From positions 12,389,889 to 12,453,888 of the forward strand of contig NC_092863.1 of assembly GCF_032062135.1 (NCBI RefSeq): DNA of 64,000 nucleotides. Reading direction: 5' to 3'. This document shows, in pieces, positions 1-10,200 of this stretch; within the stretch, counting starts at the first letter, position 1, and each line of letters starts with the position of its first letter. The notes beneath the pieces were generated by a model. The model had not been told where the DNA came from, did no database searches, and saw nothing but the letters and a program-made list of their open reading frames with translations. The position numbers and the translations under genes were made by a program. Source of the stretch: Pyxicephalus adspersus. Lineage: Eukaryota > Chordata > Amphibia > Anura > Pyxicephalidae.

Positions 1-790
1 GGGGGAATCAATTACTGCCATTGAAACACGTAGACTTGGAAAACTCCCATGAGGAAATGTTTGAGGGAATGTCAGATTCCCTGTTTTATAAATAGTACTC
101 TGGGTCATTGGCCTTTACAGAAATCGAGATTAAATACAAAGCCTTGGCAAAACATCCAGACAATTTTTTTTAAAAAAAAAGGCAAAACAAAAATGTCAAC
201 CTAAACATTTCTTTTATGAGGGAATTATTGGAATTGATCATAGGAAGGTCGATGTGTAAAATAAAGGTAACGCTGCATAGTGGGCACTAAGATGTCCCAG
301 GACACACCTGCAGCCCCATAACATCCCATGCGTCCGGATATTCTGTACTGCGGCGGCTTTGGAGTGACATTGTGATTGGATGTTTGGCTATTCTGCTTAT
401 ACCACAGAATAGAAATTGGTAGGGATCACAAACGGAGATTCTGAATAATCAGTTTTAAACGTAACTAAATTCCATAGGTCTTGTGTTTAATCTGAAGCTT
501 TCATTAAAATAACAACCATGGATATTGCTATAAAGCACCTTGGTCAAACACTTCCTGTTATAAGGTGACATCTCTCTCCCCCCGACTCCTAATTACAATT
601 TTGTGAAAATCTGAGAACATTATGAAGCCATTGCCGGGTATATCTAGACAGGAAATGGTGGTAAGGTGATCTCCGCAGGTTTTTAAAAAAAGGAAAATAA
701 ATTTAATTTAAAGACATGAAATGTAAATAGAGATCACATCTGCTTTAATTCTACAATGATGAGCTGTGATTGAAGGACTGATATGATTAT
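1..790. other. intergenic, nothing recognised
   Basis: AT-rich noncoding sequence with no open frame of note, no splice-flanked coding block and no repeat boundary that I can place. If the candidate minus-strand first exon near 1.1 kb is real, this stretch would be its first intron. Confidence 0.4.
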
Positions 791-792
791 TC

Positions 793-910
793 TTAATAAA
801 CAGGATTTATATAGCACCAACATATTATGTAGCGCAGTACATTAAATAGGGGTTGCAAATGACAGACAGTGACAGAGGAGAAGGAGAGCTTACAATCTAA
901 GAGGTGGGGG
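793..910 (+). repeat. dispersed repeat with 'aaacaggatttatatag' core
   Basis: The block aaacaggatttatatag ... gtacattaaataggggttgc recurs near 19064-19140 and 51388-51470 on the + strand, and near 19558-19610 in reverse. The four copies share the same internal order, so this is an interspersed repeat and not unique sequence. The class is unknown. The open frame antisense to it has no protein similarity that I recognise and is treated as spurious. Confidence 0.6.
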
Positions 911-1081
911 AAGTAACACACAATAGGAGGGGGGATTGCTGGGATTTGTAGCCCCACATGAACAAGACACCTATGGCTGGACCGAGCAGAAGACATAACA
1001 CAGCAATAAGTAAACCAAGGACAGGACAAGGCCAACAGAACAAAACGTGAAGGTTTTAAGCAAGAGAACATCATATATTAC

Positions 1082-1135
1082 CCGCACCTGGTCCACCGTG
1101 TCCCCCACCATCTTGTAATCGCCCGGCGGAGCCAT
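1082..1135 (-). CDS. candidate first coding exon of an unidentified minus-strand gene
   Basis: On the minus strand an ATG at 1135 opens a short frame reading MAPPGDYKMVGDTVDQVR. It ends at a possible splice donor, either CAG|GTGCGG after 1088 or GCGG|GTAATA after 1082. Upstream of it, at higher coordinates, lies a CpG-rich patch with ETS-type GGAA motifs, as expected for a housekeeping promoter. I do not recognise the protein, and no second exon can be identified before the window ends. It could equally be chance sequence inside a small CpG patch, so the call rests on context and not homology. Confidence 0.3.
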
Positions 1136-1275
1136 TATCTACTTCACCGTGACTCAGGACCGGAAGCGGGAACTCGGCAACTACGCTTTGACATATTTCC
1201 GGTCTTTCTACAGGGACTATAGACATTACACTAAACCAAACTGTCAATTTGAGCAACCGAGTCAACACAGCGACA
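1136..1275 (-). promoter_or_regulatory. CpG-rich patch with ETS motifs, candidate promoter
   Basis: About a dozen CpG dinucleotides fall within roughly 200 bp (1083-1280), in a window that is otherwise CpG-poor. An ACCGGAAGC motif (near 1159-1167) and a TTTCCGG motif (near 1197-1203) fit ETS/GABP sites in both orientations. The arrangement suits a TATA-less housekeeping promoter firing leftward into the candidate exon at 1135. Transcription itself cannot be seen. Confidence 0.35.
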
Positions 1276-1479
1276 CATTGTGTGTGGAGGTAGTACTAGC
1301 ACGTGTGACACCTAGACTGTTGCATAGGAAAGGAAAGATTCAATAGTTCTGTGATCTTCATGTGGTCTGCCATGATAGACTGTTGTGGGTGATAGACTGA
1401 TAGACTGATGTATATATGTTTTTTGTTTGTTTCATAATGGTCTACTACATAATGGTCTACTACACTACTACTATAGATC

Positions 1480-1835
1480 CTGCCACGGGAGCAACTGCAT
1501 CTCAGGCTTAGGGTTGATATATATATATATATATATATATATACTATTTACTTACTGTATTATCCTATTGCAAAGGTTAGTTATTTGAAAGAAGTGGAAC
1601 TCTGCTGACTCCAACCAATCATGTGCATACAAATATTTTTTTGGGAGGGGAGTTCTATACATCATTAATTTTCACTGCATTTATTAGGTTAGGAAAAACA
1701 AAGTAAGCTCACACTCTCACCCTCCGAGTGATATCTAGGCCATTTAAGCCCTATAAAGGTCACAGACACCTCCACAGCTTTAGGCACTGTGACTTTTCCC
1801 TGGAGGGCCTGGGCCTGGAACAGGGGAGGAAACGG
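1480..1835 (+). repeat. dispersed repeat, first copy, containing an (AT)n tract
   Basis: Two blocks of this stretch (near 1485-1520 and 1775-1832) reappear in the same order at 6563-6690: a 'gcaactgcatctc..ggcttagggttgatat' block and a 'cagctttaggcactgtga' block. An (AT)n run at 1517-1543 and about 230 bp of extra sequence separate the blocks here. The two copies flank the signal-peptide exon of the CSPG5-like gene. The family is unknown. Confidence 0.5.
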
Positions 1836-2814
1836 GAAGAAGCCTTTTAAAGGTTGGGTAATTGGTCCTGGGGTGGAGTTGACCCAGAGTTGTGCTGGCT
1901 TGCAAGGGAGTCATTGACTTTTGCAAAGTTACCAGCTTTTATGCCTTTACTAAACTGACCCCATTGCCACTGTCCCTCTTTGGGAGCCAAACCCCTCTGT
2001 TCCACTTCTCATGTATAGATATTTACATGAACATTGTAGCCTTTAAAGTGAACTTCTGAAGTGAAGTACAATGATTTCTTTGTCACTGGATGCAACGTCA
2101 TTATCCTTCCAGGAAGATGCCCTGGGAAAGCAGCCGAAATATTGCAACTCGGGAACAGTTATATGGTAGTCTTCTCACAAGAATTCTGCTGCCCCGTGGT
2201 ACTCAAGACTTAGTTACAAAGAGTGTGACATCATAGGTGCAAGATAAAGAGCGGGGTGACTATAAATTTACTTTTTCATTTTTGCTGACTCCTGGTACCC
2301 AATAATTACTTCCGAATGCATGGTTCTGCTTTACAGTACATGTTTCTGAATGGGCTAAGTATAGGTTTTTTTTAGCACAGTTATTAAAACGCTTGGTTTG
2401 AAGGAGGCCACATTTGGTCTTGGAAAATCAACACACATACAGAGAGTGGCATGAAATGAATAGGAGGTAAGTATGAATGTAACTTTATTTCTTTAACACC
2501 AACACCCAGCAGGTGATTTTGTTTTACAGGCAGGGGGGAGCTATTTTGTGGTATAGTATTGGTATAATATGACAAAGACTGAAATCACACACCTTTAAGG
2601 GACGGATACTAGCTAAGTCTGTCCAGTATAATTTTTTTTCAGTCTTACTGCTTTGTTCAGCTACCTCTAGGAAATGGAAAGATCGGTACAAACGTACAAA
2701 CAACACGTCAATGTGGTGTACACAGGACTAAAGACTTGCTATGTGTCTTATGCAAAAGCACCTCTTATTTCCCTCTGAACAGAGCAGCAGTGGAGCAAGG
2801 GAAGGGTATGTATG

Positions 2815-3000
2815 GTTACATAGTAAGTCAGGGTGAAAAAAAGACATAAGTCCATCAAGTTCAACCACTGGAGAAATAAAAATATCCCAGATATAAAACC
2901 CTGTGGATATAGTTGATCCAGAGGAAAGCAAAAAAAACCCTGGTAGAATTTACTCCGTACAGGGAAAATTGTTCTTCCTGATTCCATTAGGCATGTAGGT
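2815..3000. repeat. amphibian dispersed repeat ('ccatcaagttcaacc')
   Basis: Contains the words ccatcaagttcaacc, gatccagaggaaagc and ttcttcctgattcc in the order seen in a very common interspersed repeat of amphibian and fish genomes. I recognise the motif order but cannot name the class with certainty. It supports an amphibian origin for the window. Confidence 0.5.
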
Positions 3001-4210
3001 ATGTATGTATGTTTGTATAGACGGGCCATTACATTGCCTCTACAGGCAAACAGAAACTCAGTGTAAGTTCCAGATCCAAACACTCACCTCTCCTGCCCTC
3101 CCCATTGTTCCTTCCTCCATCACAGCCATCTCCAAATTGCCCAGAGGAATTGGTGACATCATGCTCTATACCAGTAGTTGCCAGCCCCAATAACTGCATT
3201 ATCAGACGTAGTAAAATGCTAAAAAGCATTGGTTGCTTTGCACTGGAACCTACAAAGAAGTGGTAGGGCAGCCCTGCCATTATAAATATCTGGGCCCTAT
3301 TCCAGGTAAATCACCTGGGCCCCTCTCCCTGCTTTTTAAAAGTTCAGTATTGCAAAAGCCAAGTTATTTTAATCGGAGCCTGTTTCAGAACTACTCTTTG
3401 TACTCAAAGTGGCTGATTCCATTTCATTATATTTATATATAACACATCTGCCTGAAGTGTTCATCTTCTAAGTAGGTAGAGTATGAAGTTAGTGTTAAAT
3501 TATTTATTCTGGAAATAAAAGGTTGCCAGTGGCTTGGAACATATACACCAAGATTATTATAAGAGAACAAGGGAGTATTTTTTTCAAAGTTGTTCCTATT
3601 TATTACAAGATTCACCCCATCCTTATACACATTATTGATTACCAATGGGTGGGTCATACACTAACCAATACCAAATTTCATCAAACAAAACTGCCCTATG
3701 GGACAATGCCTTATGTTCAGATTCTGACTACAGGCCTAATATATAGATATTTAATGTAACACTGGCCCTGATAATGTCAATGTAACACGTAGACTTGCTT
3801 GATCACCGGATACAAGATCAGTCCGAGTAGGCTCTTGAACACATTATTCAATCTCTATCCTATGGTCAGTTTAACCCATATAAATAAACTAAAATCACAT
3901 TTTATTAGAGTGACCTCCCTAATGTGGAAAGCTGGTATTTTATTGGCTGTTATGGGTCTCTGTATTTATTCAGTAAAAGCTCTTAAATAATTCACAAAGT
4001 AACAAGTAAAGACAAAACTAAAATAGATGCGGGTGGTGGAACCACAATATAAGTTCCCACAGTATGAAAAGGCAGAGATGATAATTAAAGACGAAGACTG
4101 GATTGAGAACATAGTACAGGCTGTTGTGATGTTACATTGGAGCTCACATAAGGATTTTGCAGACCCTGAAATGACAGTACAGTGACAGAGAGAAGCCCAT
4201 TTTGGGTGAC

Positions 4211-4295
4211 ATGTTGAGGACAGCACTGGACGGGATGTACCTGTGCAGTCTTGTTCTCTTATTTCTTGGAGGTGCAGTCTTTGGAGCTGGAGCAG
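4211..4295 (+). CDS. CSPG5-like: CSPG5-like exon 1 (signal peptide)
   Basis: The ATG at 4211 opens a frame with a charged start followed by a hydrophobic run (YLCSLVLLFLGGAVFGAGA), typical of a secretory signal peptide. It ends at a strong donor, GCAG|GTAAGT, with GT at 4296. It ends in phase 1, and the single leftover G joins TT of the next exon to make Val, so the phases fit. Without this exon the protein would lack a signal peptide. A second in-frame ATG at 4235 is possible, but the first retains the better N-region. Confidence 0.72.
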
Positions 4296-7200
4296 GTAAG
4301 TCAAGACCGAACAGGTTTATATTATGCAAAATGTGTTTCCTTTGTCTTTTTTATCAAGTTAGATCACAATATATGGGGTAATCATGGCTTTTCCCACCCA
4401 AGGGGAGAATTTGTATTAAGTAGTGCCCTGTAAGGAAGTTAATTACAATGTTGCTAGAATGGTGGGTGCACTAGGCTTTTAAAACATGGGTAAGGCTAAG
4501 CATTGGGACATGGAGGAGCAACATTTTGGGTCTGTCTAAGGTTGTACAATAAAAAGGAATGTTTTTGGAATAAATTTAGGTGCAGGATCGGTAGAGTGGA
4601 ATATAGAAGCTAGTAATGAAAGTTTAGAGCACTTTCTGATATATATAATCAGGTTAATGTAAGTCTCAGCATGTCATTGCTAGGGATGAGCGAGCGAGTT
4701 TTTAAAATTTGATTTCACGGCAAATTTATCCGTTCTCGCTTACTGAAATTGTAAGCAAAAATGGCTGGTGTAAATTTGCCGGCTGCAATCATTGATCAGC
4801 TCAGTGTGCGATCCCCAGCACTAGAGGTTAAATTACTTACAAGTCTCCCTATTCAAAACCTCTATTGCTCTCTGATTGGCCGAGGAAAGCTTTCAGGGAG
4901 CCAATCAGGGAGCACGAGAGGTTTTAAATGGGGATACTTGTCCCCATTTAACCTCTAGTGCCGGGGATCGCAAACAGGATTCCTAGAGCTGCAAGAAAGA
5001 TTGCAGCTTAATTAATCTCTAGTGCCCCGGGGATCACAAACAGGAAGATTCCCAGGGAAGCCTGGGAATCCCCTGTGAATCCTTCTGTTATAATTTTCTC
5101 GATCTTCTGATGGTTTTGCAAAATCGGTTTGCCGATTTCGGGAAATCAGAAGTTTGAGGAAGTTTTCCTTATTCATTGCCTAAACATAGGCTTTCTAAAG
5201 TAACCATTACTATAGGGATCAATTTGTGGCTTTGAAATATTGCATGTGCATCTATGACGAAGTGCTAGTGACCTCAATATATGGTCTTAATTGTTAGGAA
5301 CAGTGCTACTGTATGAATTATTCAACTTCAGCATCCACTATCTAAGGTCATTGTATTGCATGTAAAGCACCAAGTTTTACCCTGTTGATGTCAACTAATA
5401 CCATGCACTATGATAACCAATGCATTGAGGTAGTGTATTTACTTTGAATGGACTTGCTGACCACCTCAAGGCACCTGCATTGGAATCTGGTATCATAGGA
5501 CAGTTTAAATGGTAACTGTGTCTCTTTAAACAATCTGCCTGCATGAGCAAAGCACATGTTCACTTTAAGCGCTTCAAAAAGCAGCTTGGCATTTGTCAAC
5601 CATTTTGCACATTCGTTAATATGTACAAGCCAATACTAAATCATGCTGATGTGCTTAAGGCTCTAAATGATAAAAGCAGTGGAGCCCAAAGGAAAATAAA
5701 ATGTTCTCATACACTTAGGGTATACACATATCCCAATACAGCAATGTATGATTATATTTGCTAGTTCTAAATAGAAAAATGACCCTAGTTAAGGTAACAT
5801 GTTAAAGGTGATGGCATCAACCAATTTTTGCTGTTTTTAGTGTACGTAATAAGGCTCAAGTAGATAAAAACAGCTGTAATTCTTAACAACCAATTACATA
5901 TCCTTTGCTAATTTTAAAGCACATTTCAGTGGTAACAATCATGCTGATTACAGAAGGTTAAAAAGTTAATTGTTTGCATTTTCATTGCTTTAAGCAAGCT
6001 CAAAGAATATCACTGAACACATTAGTTATGCTGACTGTATTTCAAAATGAAATACATTTACAGACTTTTTCACAGATAACCTTTGTATATGTATAATTTT
6101 TAGAAGTCACTGAATATTAGATTTATTAACAATACATTATATAAACTTTTCTTCTATTGCCACCTGCTGGGCACATTTTTCTAGCAGCTATAGTAAAAGA
6201 GATTTTAATGTCATGTCATCTTTTTTTCCTCCATAAAACCTTGTTGGTCGTGTTGCTTTTTCTTAACTATACTAGGCTTAAATTGTTGATTAGAATAAAC
6301 GTGGTAGAAGTTCTAAATGAGAGCAGCTTTGTAACAAGTAATAGGGTAAATCTGGTGTGAAATTATTAATGGGCCTGCTATTGCTGATCAGTTTTTGGAA
6401 AAGGCTAGTCCTCTGGCTGTTGCTTTCACAACTGCTCCAACCTCAAAAAACTCCTACAAATGGGAGGCAAAAATAAGGTATTGTCATCAAGCCTTACTAC
6501 GCCCCCGCGCGTCTATAGATGTATAGAAAACTTACATTTCTAAATTCATTTCAACACAGCCATAGATCCTTCTACAGTAGCAATTGCACCTCCGGGTTAG
6601 GGTGGATATGTAGGCGAAAATAAACAGCTTTAGGCACTGTGATTTCTCCCTGGAGAGCCTGGACCTAGAACTGGGGAGGATAGGGATTTGCAATTCAGCC
6701 TAACAGTACTGGTAAATATTTGTGATATACTGACTCTCCTAATTTGCACCTACAGGGATGAAGAATGTTATATATTTTTTCTCTTTATAAATTACTTATA
6801 TGCTATATCTAAACTACTTTTGTTGAAAACTTGCGTTTACTGAAAACATATATAACTGCTTTTTGTGCTACACTACCATTTATGAATACCTTTCACAAAT
6901 TCCCAACCAAACTGATCTCAAAGGTTTTGTTGAGGAACCCTGGTTGAGAAACACTGCTCTAAGCATTTTGTTTTTATAACTTAGAAGTGTCCATGGAGTA
7001 AAGAAATGCTAAACCCCTGCTAGAGCTGAGCACATTATAAAACATTTTTTACTTACATAAAAAAAAAAAAAAAAACCCCACAAACGTGCAAAATGTTAAG
7101 TTTCTCTGTTAAAACTTACTAATGTAACTGCTTTTTGTGCTACAATTCCAGTTATGAATACCTTGCACAAATTCCCAACCAAACTGATCTCAAAGGTTTT

Positions 7201-10200
7201 GTTGAGTGACCCTGCAAGACTTTGGTTACATCGTTCACATTCATCGGTGAACCATATTGAGATCCTGGAAGTAAGAGGCCTATTTAAAAAGATTGTTAAG
7301 TGTCCACAAAGAAAACCTGATGAGGTTATGATGATGATAGTAGACAACAGAAAAAAGAAGTCTGTAAGTCTGGGTAAAGGACGGAAAATTAAATACAATG
7401 GACAAACAAAACTGGAAAAAGGAAGAAAGAACAAAATGATCATAACCAATAGGAAAGCAAAAAGCACTGCCAGAATGAAAATTCTTAATGGCCCTTCAGT
7501 GAAGAAGGAAAACAATAAATTTGTTGAAAGGCATTTTAGAATGACCAGAAGATCAAAAAGGCCTAATAGGCGCTTACTCAGTCCAAAACATAGAAAACCA
7601 GAAGTAATGGTGGAACAACAAGAAGAAGTGATGTATAATGAAGTCAAACGTAAGACACCAAAGTTAAAAAGAATTGAACTATTCCCAAGGTCTAAAAGAA
7701 ACAAAGAACAAAGAAAAAGAAATGTACCAGGAGGAAGAGAAAAATTCCCCAATAAAGCTTTCGGAGGAGCTGGTTTATTGATTCCAGTATCTCTAAATGA
7801 AGTCAGAGATTTAGAGCTGGATTATAGTGCTGATGGAGCAGTGGTGTATAAAGAAGCCACAGCTATAAAGAACAAACTATTAAGTGTACTTAATAATAAT
7901 GCAGATGCCATCACAAAAAAACAGTCCATAGAAAATGTTGATGTCATCTCCACAGTGGTCACATCCACATTCGATGAATTCAAAGGATCTGACCCATTGA
8001 CTTATGCAACAACTACCAGAACTGGGATAATATCACCACAAGAATACAATGTTATGTCCATGGAACTCAATAAATCAAATAATGATTTAGAAAGCAGTGG
8101 ATCTTCCTTAAAGACTACCACAGTGATGCCAGGGATTTTTATTCAAGATGAAAAAATGTCTAATAAAGTGACTCTTTCAATAAATGGAACCAAAAAGGAT
8201 GACAACACACCGAAAACACAACCAAACAGACCGATGACACCGAGCTGGAACGATAATATTTTGGAACCCACAGAAGCTCTGCCTAGAAGTACAAAAATCT
8301 TTGACTCCTTGATAAAACTATACCCAGAATTACAACCTAATGGAAGTAACACATTTGGTGACCAGATAAACAATTTGCTTTCCAACAACTCTGTTTTACC
8401 AGTAGAGAGTAGCGGAGATTCTGAAGTCCAAGTAGAGTTAATATATAAGAACCAGACTCTACAAGTAACTGAAAAAGCTTATGTCCGGTCAACAGACCCA
8501 ACTCCCCCTTATCCTACAGGCCAGAAAGATAGTAATATTACAAATACTGTCACCAATGGCAATGAGGAAATACAGGATAGTGTTCTCAGCCCCCTAGAGA
8601 TGGTAATGAACTATGGATCAGAAACTACATACTGCAAACCAGGATACAAATACTATGCCGGTTCCTGCAGAAGCATGTGCAGCATGGGTGACTTCACCTG
8701 TAAAAATGGAGGACAGTGTGTCATCGTTGAGAATTTGGGACCAATGTGCAGGTGAGAATATCAAATATTTAAAAAGTGATCAAAAATAAATTATCACTCT
8801 AAGCCAGCCTTATTTGGCCCTTTTACCTTGGGAGAACCCTTGAAAAGACATTTAGGTCTTAGGGAACCCCTGCTATAATTATTATATCCATGGTCATTAC
8901 ATGGACATTGGGAAGAACTCCTCTTACATTGCTGGCCTATGGGAAGATTATTACCCTTACAGATAACCAAAAAGATCATTGGTGTCATTTAATCTTACCT
9001 GAGAGGCATAAATTGGAAGGAACCCCTAGCAACCTCTAAGGGAACCTTGGTTGAGAAACACGGCTCTAAGCATTTTGTTTTTATAACTTAGAAGTGTCCA
9101 TGGAGTAAAGAAATGCTAATTCCTTGCTAGAGCTGAGCACATTATAAAACATTTTTTACTTACATTAAAAAAAAAAAGGAAAAAACACAAACGTGCAAAA
9201 TGGTAAGTTTCTTGTTAAAGCTTACTAATGTAACTTTAAATTATTTACAAAGCCCCTGAACAATGCTAAACTGAATTTATGGGGGTGTCAGACAGGCCTT
9301 TGGGAACAGTTTATTACATTTTAAAAGCATGCAGTTTTTCTGTGAATCAAAGGCAAAATATAGTCAGGAAAAGCATTTCTCTAGCCATCTTTTTGAGTTA
9401 ATTGCAAATCCCTTGAACATAATATCATCACCATAATTAGGAAAAAGTCACAAATAAAAAAAAAATACAAATCATGATTTATAGTGGGATGTTCCCACAG
9501 GGACCTCAAACCCTCAACAATTTTGGTAACAACTCTATGTTTAATTTACTCAAAAAGTTTTTTAACTGCAAATTTCTCACTTTTCCCCAGCCCCAGTTCT
9601 GAACATGCATACTCTCAGTAACAATACCACCGATCAATGAAAGGAAATGTTAAAATGGCAATGATGCTTAAACCTTTGCCTAGTATGCGGCACCAACAGG
9701 GATGTGTTTTTTTCTTTACAGGTGTCATCAGACAAACAACTTGTGTTACAGAGGAGAGTGCTGTCGGTTATCTCTGACACCATTCCAGCTGATATGTGTC
9801 ATTGGCAGCTGCTGCATTTTTGTTTCTGTCTTCCTGGGATCAATCTCTCTCTTGATCCGGAGAATGGATATTAAGCCAGTGTCTAAATCTGTAAGGACCA
9901 GGTTAGTAATGTCTGGACTATGTACAACACACTGAGGAATTCATATTGATGACTCCACGGTAATATAGATGTGAGCAAGACATTGTTTTAGGGTCTGGCT
10001 GTAGCACTATTAGATCCGACATCTATCTGTTATATTTCATTTATTTACTGGAACTTAGATTCTAGGCATTGATTTGCATTTAAAAAATAAGCAAGCCTTT
10101 CTGGGTCAGTTATACAATACACATTACAAGTATACCTACAACAAACTAAATTCAAATGTAAAAAGCAATACGACAATGGACTCAGAAGAAGGTCAGGAGA

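Larger units (their letters stand above)
4296..7151 (+). other. CSPG5-like intron 1
   Basis: Intron with GT at 4296 and AG at 7150-7151, preceded by a pyrimidine-rich tract. It holds a MITE-like palindromic repeat (about 4680-5165), unremarkable AT-rich sequence (5170-6550), a dispersed repeat copy (6560-6690) and the remnant of a duplicated exon (6853-7128). Confidence 0.7.

Noticed and set aside
1517..1543. CRISPR-like or satellite array
   Set aside because: Plain (AT)n microsatellite; no spaced repeats of the kind seen in CRISPR arrays, and this is a vertebrate genome.
3966..4304. 112-codon minus-strand frame over the signal-peptide exon
   Set aside because: Opposite strand of a better-supported exon; no recognised domain.
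7096..7752. 218-codon minus-strand frame
   Set aside because: Antisense shadow of the CSPG5-like exon 2; its hydrophobic look comes from complementing a Lys/Arg-rich stretch.
9891..9896. GTAAGG as the donor of CSPG5-like exon 3
   Set aside because: It would end the exon in phase 0, which does not match the exon 4 entry phase; the GTTAGT at 9902 does.
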